From Curtobacterium sp. VKM Ac-2865 (GTDB lineage Bacteria; Actinomycetota; Actinomycetes; Actinomycetales; Microbacteriaceae), in NCBI RefSeq assembly GCF_015350905.1, contig NZ_JADKRZ010000002.1:558001-622000 (forward strand): 64,000 bases of DNA, read 5' to 3'. Numbering within the stretch: position 1 is the first letter of the stretch; every line of letters begins with the position of its first letter. The notes under the pieces are model-generated. The model was not told the origin of the DNA and did not search any database. It saw nothing but the letters and a program-made list of their open reading frames with translations. A program made the translations under genes and the position numbers. Shown here piece after piece: positions 44,181 through 52,339 of the stretch.

Positions 44181-44228
44181 GTGGTGCTCCGTGTTCGGGG
44201 GAAGTCCGTGTGCGGGGGGAAGGACCGG

Positions 44229-45095
44229 TCAGCTGTCAGCGGACTCGGCATCAGGCCGGTCGGCGCTGGGCTGATCGGCGCTGGGCTGACCGGCGCTGGG
44301 CTGCTCGCCGGTGGCCTGGTCGACCGTCGGCTGCTCGCCGGTGGCGTGGTGGTCGCGTCGTGCCTTGGCCCGGCGGGCCGCCGACTCGCGCACCGTGCCG
44401 GCGACGGGCTTGCGGCCACGGTGCAGCGCGACGATGCCAGCCGTCAGGTTGCGGTGGGCGACCATCGTGAAGCCGACGCCGCGCAGCCACTGGCTGAGCA
44501 CCTGCTGCTCGGGCCAGGCCTCGATGGACTCCGCCAGGTAGCGGTATGCGGCGGGGTTGCTGCTCGAGACGCGGGCGATCCCCGGCAGGACACGCTTGAG
44601 GTACGAGAAGTACCCGAACCGCAGGGCGGCGAGCGGCGGCGTGGAGAACTCGCAGATGACGACGCGGCCACCGGGCTTGAGCACCCGGAGCATCTCGCCG
44701 AGGGCCTGCATCGGGTCGTTCACGTTGCGCAGCCCGAACGAGATCGTGACGGCGTCGAAGGTGTCGTCCTCGAACGGCAGGTGCTCGGCGTCGCCCTCCA
44801 CGAAGGTGATCTCGGGGTGACGCTGCCGACCGACCGCGATCATGCCCGCGGAGAGGTCGAGCGCGGTGACCTCGGCGCCCTTCTTGGCGAGCACCGCAGC
44901 ACTGGTGCCCGTGCCCGCGGCGATGTCGAGGACGCGCTCGCCCGGCTGGGGGTCGACGGCGCGTACGGTCGCGACCCGCCACAGCGGGGCGTTGCCGGCG
45001 GAGAGGATGTCGTTCGTCAGGTCGTACTTCTCCGCGACGTCGTCGAACATGGCCGCCACCTCGTCCGGCCGCTTCTGCATGTCCGCTCTGCTCAC
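44229..45095 (-). CDS. menG: Demethylmenaquinone methyltransferase with repeat tail, 288 aa
   Basis: Last step of menaquinone synthesis (UbiE/MenG). VAEKYDLTNDILSAGNAPLWR at the start, SAM loop VLDIAAGTGTSA and the FGLRNVNDPMQALGEMLRVL signature are complete by residue ~235. The last ~50 residues are a low-complexity tail with degenerate QPSAD repeats encoded by 15-bp DNA units. GTG at 45095 lies seven bases after a TAGGAT box: leaderless. Divergent from menF with 87 bp between the starts. Confidence 0.93.
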   Translation of the reverse strand: MSRADMQKRPDEVAAMFDDVAEKYDLTNDILSAGNAPLWRVATVRAVDPQPGERVLDIAAGTGTSAAVLAKKGAEVTALDLSAGMIAVGRQRHPEITFVEGDAEHLPFEDDTFDAVTISFGLRNVNDPMQALGEMLRVLKPGGRVVICEFSTPPLAALRFGYFSYLKRVLPGIARVSSSNPAAYRYLAESIEAWPEQQVLSQWLRGVGFTMVAHRNLTAGIVALHRGRKPVAGTVRESAARRAKARRDHHATGEQPTVDQATGEQPSAGQPSADQPSADRPDAESADS

Positions 45096-45102
45096 AGGAC
45101 CA

Positions 45103-45108
45103 ATCCTA
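45103..45108 (-). promoter_or_regulatory. -10 box of the leaderless menG promoter
   Basis: TAGGAT on the minus strand, seven bases before the GTG. Confidence 0.6.
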
Positions 45109-45170
45109 GAGGGCCGTGCCGTGCGTTCCCGGGGACGTCCGGCGAGTCGGCCCACGCCCTGCCCGACGCG

Positions 45171-45176
45171 TACGAT
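45171..45176 (+). promoter_or_regulatory. -10 box of the leaderless menF promoter
   Basis: TACGAT six bases before the GTG at 45183. Confidence 0.5.
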
Positions 45177-45182
45177 CAGAGC

Positions 45183-46442
45183 GTGTCCCGATCCGCCACG
45201 GCGGCCCCGCCGCTCACGGTCTCGACCCGGATCCTCGACGACCCGGGCGCCGTGCTCCGCCACACGCTCCCCGACCAGCCGCTCGCGTTCGTGCGCAACG
45301 GGGACGGCATCGTCGGCATCGGCGAAGCCGTCCGGTACGAGTTCTCCGGGCCCGACCGGATGCGCGACGCCGCCCGGGTCTGGCGCTCGATCGTCGCGAC
45401 CGCGGTGGTGGACGACCCCGTGCAGCTGCGCGGGTCCGGGCTCGTGGCGTTCGGCTCGTTCGCGTTCGCCGACGACTCCGCGGCGACGAGCGTGCTCATC
45501 GTCCCCCGGGTCGTCGTCGGTCGGCGCCGCGGCAAGGCCTGGCTGACCGCGGTCGACACCACCGCCGACCCGGAGCCGCTCGCCTTCACCAGGACCTCCG
45601 TCCCGGTCCCCCAGGTCGGCGGGCACGTCTCCGTCGCACTCGGCCCCGGCCGCATCGACGAGGACGCCTACGCCGCCTCGGTCGCCGAGGCCGTCCGCCG
45701 CATCACCGCCGGCGACGCCCGCAAGGTCGTCCTGGCCCGCGACCTCGTCGGGTCGCTGCCGGCCGGAGCCGACCGCCGCGCACTCCTGCTCGACCTCGCC
45801 GCGACCTACCCGCAGTGCGTGACGTTCGCCGTCGACGGACTCGTCGGGGCGACCCCGGAGACGCTCGCCCGCACCGACGGCACCCGGCTCACCGCGCGGG
45901 TGCTCGCCGGCAGTGCCGCGCGGGGCAGCGACCCGGTGTCCGACCGTGCGGCGGCCGAGGCCCTCGCCGGCAGCGCGAAGGACGTCCAGGAGCACACCTT
46001 CGCCATCGCGAGCCTCGTCGACGCACTCCGCCCCCTCGCCACCGACCTCCGCGTGGACCCTGAGCCCTTCCGCCTGCAGCTGCCCAACCTGTGGCACCTG
46101 GCCAGCGACGTCCAGGCGACGCTGCCGGTCGGCACCACCTCGCTCGACGTCGCGGACGCCCTGCACCCGACGGCCGCCGTGGCCGGCACCCCGACGGACG
46201 TCGCCGTCCGGCTCGTCACCGAGCTCGAGGGCGGCGACCGCGGCCGCTACGCGGGTCCGGTCGGCTGGTTCGGTGCGTCCGGGGACGGCGAGTGGATGCT
46301 CGCGCTCCGCAGCGCCCAGATCGACGATGACGGCACCGTCACCGCCTGGGCGGGCGCCGGCATCGTCGCCGGGTCCGACCCGGCGCGCGAGGTCGCCGAG
46401 ACGGCACTGAAGTTCCGCCCCATCCGCGACGCGCTCGCGTAG
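45183..46442 (+). CDS. menF: Isochorismate synthase, 419 aa
   Basis: Chorismate-utilising enzyme converting chorismate to isochorismate, first committed step to menaquinone. The C-terminal ~260 residues hold the chorismate-binding domain: GDARKVVLARDLV, VGATPETLARTDGTRL, LAGSAARG, the AKDVQEHTFAI segment with catalytic acids, and YAGPVGWFGASGDGEW. GTG at 45183. Divergent from menG; the rest of the pathway follows on the minus strand. A siderophore role is possible in principle but the context argues for menaquinone. Confidence 0.93.
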   Translation: MSRSATAAPPLTVSTRILDDPGAVLRHTLPDQPLAFVRNGDGIVGIGEAVRYEFSGPDRMRDAARVWRSIVATAVVDDPVQLRGSGLVAFGSFAFADDSAATSVLIVPRVVVGRRRGKAWLTAVDTTADPEPLAFTRTSVPVPQVGGHVSVALGPGRIDEDAYAASVAEAVRRITAGDARKVVLARDLVGSLPAGADRRALLLDLAATYPQCVTFAVDGLVGATPETLARTDGTRLTARVLAGSAARGSDPVSDRAAAEALAGSAKDVQEHTFAIASLVDALRPLATDLRVDPEPFRLQLPNLWHLASDVQATLPVGTTSLDVADALHPTAAVAGTPTDVAVRLVTELEGGDRGRYAGPVGWFGASGDGEWMLALRSAQIDDDGTVTAWAGAGIVAGSDPAREVAETALKFRPIRDALA

Positions 46443-46468
46443 CGGCGGCTGCTCGCGCCCAGGTGCCT

Positions 46469-46554
46469 CGCACCGTGCGCGGTTCCTCGGCTGGTGCGAG
46501 CTCGGTCACCCTGTGCAGGCCGCCAGGCGCGCACGGGGTGGGCAACCTCGCACC
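46469..46554. repeat. Second dispersed repeat family, copy B
   Basis: Begins TCGCACCGTGCGCGGTTCCT and ends GCACGGGGTGGGCAACCTCG plus CACC, matching the ends of the 40403-40487 element; the middle is diverged. After menF. Confidence 0.6.
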
Positions 46555-46588
46555 ACGCGCGCCGGCATGCGCGGACCCGCGCACCACT

Positions 46589-46631
46589 GGACAGGAGGCT
46601 CGGTGCCGGTCCGGCACCGAGCCTCCTGTCC
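46589..46631. repeat. Dispersed palindrome (GGACAGGAGG variant), perfect 21-bp arms
   Basis: Arms 46589-46609 and 46611-46631 are exact complements around a single central base. Lies between convergent menF and menD and probably terminates both. Confidence 0.85.
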
Positions 46632-46632
46632 G

Positions 46633-48540
46633 TCAGTCGGCCAGCGGCACCTCGATCACCACGCGCTCGGCGGGGTCGGTCAGGACGCGCTCGAGGTCGC
46701 CCCACGTCGCGGCCCGGCGGTACTCCCACCCGAGCCCGGTGACGACCCGCTCCACGTCGACGTGCTGCGGGGTGGTCATCATGCGGGCCATGTCCTCAGG
46801 CGGGGTCGTCTCGGCGACCTCGAGCCCGCGGAAGATCGCTCCGCCGTCGTCGTTGCCCACGATGACCTGGACGCGGTGGGTGGGCTCGTGGGTGCCGGTG
46901 ACGAACGCGCCCACGTCGTGCAGCAGGGTCAGGTCGCCGAGCAGGACACGCGTGGTGCCGACCGCCGCGGCGGTGCTCTCGAGCGCGGCGGCGATGCCGA
47001 GTGCCGTCGAGACGGTGCCGTCGATGCCCGCCAGTCCGCGGTTGGCATGCACGCGGATCTTCTTGCCCAGGACGCGGGCGTCGGCGACCCGGATGATCTG
47101 CGAGGCGCCGAGCACGAGCCGGTCGTGCGGCCACGTCACGCCCCAGACGGCCTCGGCGAGCATGGCTCGGTCGACGGGCCGGCGGCGCAGCGCGACCTCG
47201 TCCTGCAGGAACCGGTTGCGCTCGGCGCGGTCCTCGGACCGCTTGGCGTCGAGGTCGGGACCGGCGTCGCCGTCACCGAGCGCGGTCCGGCTGGCGGCGA
47301 CCCAGCGCCCGACCCACGCGCGGTGCGTCGGAGCGGTGCGGCCCGTCACGCGGACGTCGGCGACCAGCCGGGAGGCTCGGCTCGGGTCGAACGCGTCGGA
47401 TCCCGCCCCACGGACCGTCACCACCTCGACGTCGGCGCGCTGCAGGAGCGCGGGGACCTCGCGCGAGAGCGTCGGGTGCCCGAGGACGACGGCGCGGCGG
47501 ACGCGACCGCCGAAGTCGGGGTCGCGGAGGAGCTCGCGGTAGGCGACGACGAGGTTGCGCCCGAAGCGCGCCCCGCTCGACACCTCGGCCAGCAGCGGCG
47601 CACCGAGCTCCCACGCGATCCGTTCGGCGTCCTCGCCGGCGTCGTGCCCGGCGATCACGACGGTGCCGGGGTCGTCGTCCGGCGTGAGCTCCGCGACGGG
47701 CAGCCCCGTGTGGACACGGCGTCGGGCGAAGTCGAGGTCGATCTCGTCGTCCGGGACGCCCTGGACGTCGGTCAGCGTCGCCGAGAGCGGCTCGCGGAAG
47801 GCGACGTCGAGCTGCGCCGGACCCGGCTGCCCGGTGTGCCCGGCAGCGGCGGCCACGGTCTGGCGGACGAGCTCGCGCAGGGTCTGGCGGGTGGAGGCGT
47901 CGACGCCGTGGGCGGTGGGGGCCTCGACCTCGCGGACGAAGGCGACCGCTGACGCGAAGATGCCCGGCTGCACGGTGGTCTGGTTGCTCCCGATGCCGCG
48001 GAGCTCCCCCGGTCGGTCGGCGGACAGGACGATCATCGGCACGCCGGAGTGGTGGGCCTCGAGGACGGCGGGGTGCAGGTTCGCGACCGCGGTGCCCGAG
48101 GTCGTGACGATCGCCGCAGGTCGACCGCTCTCGACGGCGAGCCCCAGCGCGAAGAACCCGGCCGTCCGCTCGTCCAGGCGCACGTGCACGGTGATGCCGC
48201 CAGCGCGCTCGAGGGCGACCGCCGCGAGGGCGAGGGCCTGCGAGCGGGACCCGGGGCTGACCACCACGTCGGTGACCCCGGCGGATGCGAACTCCTGCAG
48301 CATCGCCAGGGCGAAGTCCGAGGCTGGACTGCCGGACCCGGTGCCGTGGGCGGCCGTCGGTCCCGCGTCGGACGCGGCCCCGTCGGCGCCCGGGCCGTCA
48401 GCGATCGGAGCGGCCGTCGTCGTCGGTGTCGTGGAACTGGTCTTCGAGATCTCGGAGGGTGACGTCGTCCTGGTCCTTGTCCGTGCGGGGCCGCTCGGGA
48501 GCCTGCTCGCCGAGGAAGTCCGGGTCGTCTTCGGGACCAC
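46633..48540 (-). CDS. menD: SEPHCHC synthase, about 590-635 aa (start uncertain)
   Basis: Thiamine-diphosphate enzyme adding a succinyl semialdehyde unit to isochorismate. SPASDFALAMLQEFASAGV at the front of the conserved domain, VVSPGSRSQALALA, the catalytic Glu in VRLDERTAGFFALG and the C-terminal NDDGGAIF ThDP/Mg motif are present. The family start should lie around 48400, but between that point and a GTG at 48540 there is no ATG, GTG or TTG in frame. The first ATG (in AMLQEF) would delete conserved residues. So either the gene overlaps the PLDc_N gene by about 140 bp, as given here, or it uses a rare start codon. Confidence 0.88.
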   Translation of the reverse strand: MVPKTTRTSSASRLPSGPARTRTRTTSPSEISKTSSTTPTTTAAPIADGPGADGAASDAGPTAAHGTGSGSPASDFALAMLQEFASAGVTDVVVSPGSRSQALALAAVALERAGGITVHVRLDERTAGFFALGLAVESGRPAAIVTTSGTAVANLHPAVLEAHHSGVPMIVLSADRPGELRGIGSNQTTVQPGIFASAVAFVREVEAPTAHGVDASTRQTLRELVRQTVAAAAGHTGQPGPAQLDVAFREPLSATLTDVQGVPDDEIDLDFARRRVHTGLPVAELTPDDDPGTVVIAGHDAGEDAERIAWELGAPLLAEVSSGARFGRNLVVAYRELLRDPDFGGRVRRAVVLGHPTLSREVPALLQRADVEVVTVRGAGSDAFDPSRASRLVADVRVTGRTAPTHRAWVGRWVAASRTALGDGDAGPDLDAKRSEDRAERNRFLQDEVALRRRPVDRAMLAEAVWGVTWPHDRLVLGASQIIRVADARVLGKKIRVHANRGLAGIDGTVSTALGIAAALESTAAAVGTTRVLLGDLTLLHDVGAFVTGTHEPTHRVQVIVGNDDGGAIFRGLEVAETTPPEDMARMMTTPQHVDVERVVTGLGWEYRRAATWGDLERVLTDPAERVVIEVPLAD

Positions 48541-48751
48541 GGTACCGGGCCACGCGCTCGGGGGCAGCGGGCGCACGACCGAGCAGGAACCACAGGACGG
48601 CGCCGAGCACCGGCAGGATGATGATCAGCGCGATCCAGAGTCCGCGTCGCAGCGACCGGATCCGCGGCCGCGGCATGGTCGCGCAGTCGATGACCGCGTA
48701 GACCGTGAACGCCACGGCGGCGACGACGACGACGAGCCAGAGACGGACCAT
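48398..48751 (-). CDS. PLDc_N-domain small membrane protein, 117 aa
   Basis: Two membrane helices: residues ~4-24 and ~38-60 with RRGLWIALIIILPVLGAVLWF, the mark of the phospholipase-D-nuclease N-terminal domain, which also occurs alone in small actinobacterial proteins. The C-terminal half is acidic and probably cytoplasmic. ATG at 48751 lies six bases after a TAGACT box: leaderless. Its 3' end overlaps the likely start region of menD in another frame. Function unknown. Confidence 0.85.
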   Translation of the reverse strand: MVRLWLVVVVAAVAFTVYAVIDCATMPRPRIRSLRRGLWIALIIILPVLGAVLWFLLGRAPAAPERVARYRGPEDDPDFLGEQAPERPRTDKDQDDVTLRDLEDQFHDTDDDGRSDR

Positions 48752-48757
48752 GCGGGG

Positions 48758-48763
48758 AGTCTA
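48758..48763 (-). promoter_or_regulatory. -10 box of the leaderless PLDc_N gene promoter
   Basis: TAGACT on the minus strand, six bases before the ATG. Confidence 0.6.
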
Positions 48764-48802
48764 GGTCGGGATTCTGTGACCCGACTCATGGTCGGGCGTC
48801 CG

Positions 48803-48808
48803 TAGACT
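48803..48808 (+). promoter_or_regulatory. -10 box of the leaderless DUF4229 gene promoter
   Basis: TAGACT six bases before the GTG at 48815. With 48758-48763 it forms a compact divergent promoter pair. Confidence 0.6.
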
Positions 48809-48814
48809 TGCCGC

Positions 48815-49141
48815 GTGAAAGCGTGGCTCGTGTACACCCTCGCCCGGCTCGGCATCTTCGCGGCGGCGCTCGTCGTCCTGTTCGTGGTGGGGCTGCCCTG
48901 GTACTGGGCGACCATCGGCGCGGCCCTCGTCGGGCTGCTCGTGTCCTACATCGCGCTGCCCCGGCTCCGCGACCAGGTGACCACGAGCCTGGCCACCCGG
49001 CGGGTGCGTCCGGACCACGACGCCGACGCGGACTTCGAGGACGACTTCGTCGACGCCGAGGACACCGACGCCCCCGCGGTGCGGCCCGTGTCGGACGCCG
49101 AGCGCCACGCGGAGCGCCGGGACCACCCGGCGGCGGACTGA
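48815..49141 (+). CDS. DUF4229 membrane protein, 108 aa
   Basis: Two hydrophobic helices (residues ~4-24 and ~30-50: ATIGAALVGLLVSYIALP) followed by LRDQVTTSLATRR and a charged Asp/Glu/Arg-rich tail; this matches DUF4229 of actinobacteria, which commonly lies beside menaquinone genes. GTG start. Unknown function; its location among men genes is the only hint. Confidence 0.85.
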   Translation: MKAWLVYTLARLGIFAAALVVLFVVGLPWYWATIGAALVGLLVSYIALPRLRDQVTTSLATRRVRPDHDADADFEDDFVDAEDTDAPAVRPVSDAERHAERRDHPAAD

Positions 49142-49176
49142 CCGCCGGGCGCAGCCACTCCGTCGCTGTGCCCGCT

Positions 49177-49212
49177 CCGGTCGCTGCGCCAGTTCCGGTC
49201 GCTGCGCCAGTT
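49177..49212. repeat. 18-bp tandem duplication between convergent genes
   Basis: CCGGTCGCTGCGCCAGTT at 49177-49194 and 49195-49212, with partial copies on both sides. In the 78-bp gap after DUF4229 and menA. Confidence 0.7.
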
Positions 49213-49219
49213 CCGCTCG

Positions 49220-50215
49220 CTACGGCTGGACGGCCAGGGTGATCGCGAGCACGACGCCGTACGCCAGCGCCGAGAACGACGACAGCTGCAACGCGGTGAT
49301 GAGCTCGCGCGGCTTCCGCGACGTGACCCCGATCAGCAGCGCCGGCAGGGCGAGCAGCAGCGTGAAGTACGTGAACCCGGACCGGAAGTACAGCAGCACG
49401 AACCAGAGCAGCGCGACGTACGGCAGCATCAGGAAGACGCCGTACAGCGCGCGGGCGACCGGGCGTCCGAGCAGGACGGCCAGGGTCCGCTTGCCCGCGA
49501 GCCGGTCCTCGTCGATGTCGCGGATGTTGTTCACCATGAGCACCGCGCAGGCGAAGAACCCCGCCGCGACGGCAGCCACCCAGCCGCTCGCCGTGACCTC
49601 GCGGATCTGGGTGTACTGCGTGCCGAGCACCGCGACCAGGCCGAAGAAGACGAACACGAAGACCTCGCCGAGGGCGTTGTACCCGTACGGCTTCTTGCCG
49701 CCCGTGTAGAACCACGCGGCGACGATCGCGGCCGCGCCGACGATCAGCAGCCACCACAGCTGCGTGAGCACCACGATGACGATCCCGGCGACCGCGGCCA
49801 GCCCGAAGAACGTCAGCGCGACGGTGAGCACCGTCCGCGGGGCGGCGAGACCGGCCCCGGTGAGGCGGGCGGGTCCGACGCGGAACTCGTCCGTGCCGCG
49901 GACGCCGTCCGAGTAGTCGTTGCTGTAGTTCACGCCGATCTGCAGGAACAGCGCGACCAGCAGCGCCAGGACCGCCAGCGCGAGGTGGCCGTCCTGCTGC
50001 AGGTAGGCGCCGAAGTCCCCGGTCGTGCCGCTGTCCACGAAGCCGACTGCGGTGCCGAGGACGACCGGGACGACTCCGAGCGTCAGGGTGCGGAGGCGGG
50101 CGCCCCCGATCCAGTCGCTCGCGGTCGCGCGTCGCTTCGTCCGTGCCGGTCCCGCGGCCTTCGCCGGGTTGCCGGAGCGGCCCTTCTTCTGGGTCGTGTT
50201 CTTCGCTCGTGCCAC
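49220..50215 (-). CDS. menA: 1,4-dihydroxy-2-naphthoate polyprenyltransferase, 331 aa
   Basis: UbiA-superfamily membrane prenyltransferase with about nine helices. The first Asp-rich motif is NYSNDYSDGVRGTD and the second is NNIRDIDEDRLAGKRTLAV; both bind the Mg-diphosphate. It joins the polyprenyl chain to DHNA. A basic N-terminal tail of ~35 residues precedes the domain. GTG at 50215 is chosen since a TACGCT box ends eight bases ahead; a TTG at 50224 is the alternative. Confidence 0.93.
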   Translation of the reverse strand: MARAKNTTQKKGRSGNPAKAAGPARTKRRATASDWIGGARLRTLTLGVVPVVLGTAVGFVDSGTTGDFGAYLQQDGHLALAVLALLVALFLQIGVNYSNDYSDGVRGTDEFRVGPARLTGAGLAAPRTVLTVALTFFGLAAVAGIVIVVLTQLWWLLIVGAAAIVAAWFYTGGKKPYGYNALGEVFVFVFFGLVAVLGTQYTQIREVTASGWVAAVAAGFFACAVLMVNNIRDIDEDRLAGKRTLAVLLGRPVARALYGVFLMLPYVALLWFVLLYFRSGFTYFTLLLALPALLIGVTSRKPRELITALQLSSFSALAYGVVLAITLAVQP

Positions 50216-50223
50216 GACCGTCA

Positions 50224-50229
50224 AGCGTA
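50224..50229 (-). promoter_or_regulatory. -10 box of the menA promoter (probably leaderless)
   Basis: TACGCT on the minus strand, eight bases before the GTG at 50215; it overlaps the alternative TTG start. Confidence 0.45.
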
Positions 50230-50235
50230 CCGGCG

Positions 50236-51372
50236 TCAGGCGTCCGGATCGGCGACGGCGCGGACGGCCCGACGGTCGGGTTTGCCGGACGCGAGCATCG
50301 GCACCGCGTCCACGAGCACCACCGCCGCCGGGCGCGCGGCTCGACCGAGGGCTGCCCCGACGTGCTCACGGACCCGCTCGAGGTCGAGGGGCTCCGCCGT
50401 CACGACCACGGGGACCTCGCCCCACTCCCCCGACGACCGTCGTGTCACGACGGCGCCGTCCTGGCCCGGGAGCTCCCGGACGAGTCGTTCGACGGCCCCG
50501 AGCGGGACCTTCTCCCCGCCGGAGATCACGACGTCGTCGAGTCGACCGAGCACCCGGACGCGGCCGTCCTCGAGGTCGGCGGCGTCGCCCGTGCGGTACC
50601 ACCGCAGGCCGTCCCGCACGACGAAGGTCGCCGCGGTCCGGTCGTCGTCCCCGAGGTACCCCTCGGCGAGCATCGGGCCGGCGAGCTGCAGTTCGCCCTC
50701 GACCAGCTCGGCCCGGACGGTCCCGAACGGCACGCCGTCGTAGACACAGCCGCCGCTCGTCTCGCTGGCGCCGTACGTGGTGACGACGCGGACGCCCGCT
50801 GTGTCCGCTCGTGCCCGCAGCGGCGCCGGGGTGGACTGCCCGCCGACGAGGACCGCGTCGAACCCGGCCAGGGCCCGCGCCGCACGCGGGTCGTCGAGCA
50901 CCCGGGCGAGCTGCACCGGCACGAGCGAGGTGTACCGCCGTGGTGCCGCCGGCCCGGTGACGAGCCGCTCGGCCGCGTCCGCGAACGCCGCCGCCGTGAA
51001 GTGCCCGGGGGCGATGACGCTGGGTGCCGTGCCGGCGGTGATCGACCGCGTCAGGACGTTGAGGCCCGCGATGTAGTGCGTCGGCAGCGCGAGCACCCAC
51101 CCACCCGGTCCGCCGAGCGCCGCGTCGGCGGCGGCCGCCCCGGCGAGGAGCGCCTCCGAGGACAGCGCCACCCGCTTGCCGGTGCCGGTGGACCCGCTCG
51201 TGGTGACGACCAGGGCGACCCGCTGCTGGACATCGGCCGGTGGCGGGGTCGGCAGCGCCGGGGCGTCCCGGTCGACCGGCAGCAGGGCGGGGCCGCCGGC
51301 GAGGGCAGCCTCCAGGCCGCGCAGCACGGCCATCGGGTCGGACGCGTCCAGCGCGACCAGCGGACGGGGCAT
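50236..51372 (-). CDS. menE: o-Succinylbenzoate-CoA ligase, 378 aa
   Basis: Adenylate-forming enzyme, compact MenE type lacking much of the usual N-terminal domain. P-loop TTSGSTGTGKRVAL, YGASETSGG, the YRTGDAADLEDGRVRVLGR hinge and ISGGEKV are intact, and the late catalytic Lys in ASGKPDRRA is present. ATG at 51372 overlaps the menB stop (TGATG), so the two are coupled. It supplies the CoA ester used by MenB. Confidence 0.92.
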   Translation of the reverse strand: MPRPLVALDASDPMAVLRGLEAALAGGPALLPVDRDAPALPTPPPADVQQRVALVVTTSGSTGTGKRVALSSEALLAGAAAADAALGGPGGWVLALPTHYIAGLNVLTRSITAGTAPSVIAPGHFTAAAFADAAERLVTGPAAPRRYTSLVPVQLARVLDDPRAARALAGFDAVLVGGQSTPAPLRARADTAGVRVVTTYGASETSGGCVYDGVPFGTVRAELVEGELQLAGPMLAEGYLGDDDRTAATFVVRDGLRWYRTGDAADLEDGRVRVLGRLDDVVISGGEKVPLGAVERLVRELPGQDGAVVTRRSSGEWGEVPVVVTAEPLDLERVREHVGAALGRAARPAAVVLVDAVPMLASGKPDRRAVRAVADPDA

Positions 51373-52301
51373 CAGTAGTGCCAGGGGAAGGACGTCCACT
51401 CGGGGGCGCGCTTCTCGAGGAAGGAGTCGCGGCCCTCGACGGCTTCGTCCGTGCCGTAGGCGAGCCGGGTGGCCTCGCCGGCGAACACCTGCTGGCCGAC
51501 CAGTCCGTCGTCGACCGCGTTGAAGGCGTACTTGAGCATGCGGATCGCGGTCGGGGACTTGCCGAGGATGGTCTCGCCCCACCGGATGGCCTCGCGCTCG
51601 AGGTCGGCGTGCGGCACGACCTTGTTGACGGCGCCCATCTCGTAGGCGCGCTGGGCGGAGTACTCCTCGGCGAGGAAGAAGACCTCGCGTGCCAGCTTCT
51701 GGCCGATCTGCTTGGCGTAGTAGGCGCTGCCGTACCCGCCGTCGAACGAGCCCACGTCGGCGTCGGTCTGCTTGAACCTGCCGTGCTCGGCGCTGGCGAT
51801 CGTGAGGTCGCAGATCGCGTGGAGGGAGTGCCCACCGCCGGCTGCCCAGCCGGGCACCACGGCGACCACGACCTTCGGCATCATCCGGATGAGGCGCTGG
51901 ACCTCGAGGATGTGCAGCCGACCCATCGAGGCCTGCGCTGCCGCGGGGTCGACGCCCTCGGGCGGGGCCCCCTCGTCGCCGACGTACTGGTAGCCGCTGC
52001 GACCGCGGATCCGCTGGTCGCCGCCGGAGCAGAACGCCCAGCCGCCGTCCTTCGGGCTCGGGCCGTTGCCCGTGAGCAGGACGACGCCGACGCGGGGGTC
52101 CTGGCGGGCGTCGTCGAGGGCGCGGTAGAGCTCGTCGACCGTGCGCGGACGGAACGCGTTGCGGACTTCGGGCCGGTCGAAGGCCACTCGGACGATGCCG
52201 TGGTCGACGTGCTTGTGGTAGGTGATGTCCGTGAAGGAGGCGGCCACCGGGGCCTCGGTCCAGACGTCGGGGTCGAACAGGTCGGAGACGGGAGCGGGCA
52301 T
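51372..52301 (-). CDS. menB: 1,4-dihydroxy-2-naphthoyl-CoA synthase, 309 aa
   Basis: Crotonase-fold enzyme that closes the naphthoquinone ring. Oxyanion-hole segments GGWAFCSGGDQRIRGRSGY and VVPGWAAGGGHSLHAICDL, the TDADVGSFDGGYGSAYYAK segment and the C-terminal Tyr region WTSFPWHY are present. The length includes the actinobacterial N-terminal extension. ATG at 52301 lies six bases after TACCGT, probably leaderless. Confidence 0.95.
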   Translation of the reverse strand: MPAPVSDLFDPDVWTEAPVAASFTDITYHKHVDHGIVRVAFDRPEVRNAFRPRTVDELYRALDDARQDPRVGVVLLTGNGPSPKDGGWAFCSGGDQRIRGRSGYQYVGDEGAPPEGVDPAAAQASMGRLHILEVQRLIRMMPKVVVAVVPGWAAGGGHSLHAICDLTIASAEHGRFKQTDADVGSFDGGYGSAYYAKQIGQKLAREVFFLAEEYSAQRAYEMGAVNKVVPHADLEREAIRWGETILGKSPTAIRMLKYAFNAVDDGLVGQQVFAGEATRLAYGTDEAVEGRDSFLEKRAPEWTSFPWHY

Positions 52302-52307
52302 GCCCCC

Positions 52308-52313
52308 ACGGTA
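52308..52313 (-). promoter_or_regulatory. -10-like box of the menB promoter
   Basis: TACCGT on the minus strand, six bases before the ATG at 52301. Confidence 0.4.
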
Positions 52314-52339
52314 CTGCCGCTTGCCAGAAGTCCTGAGGG

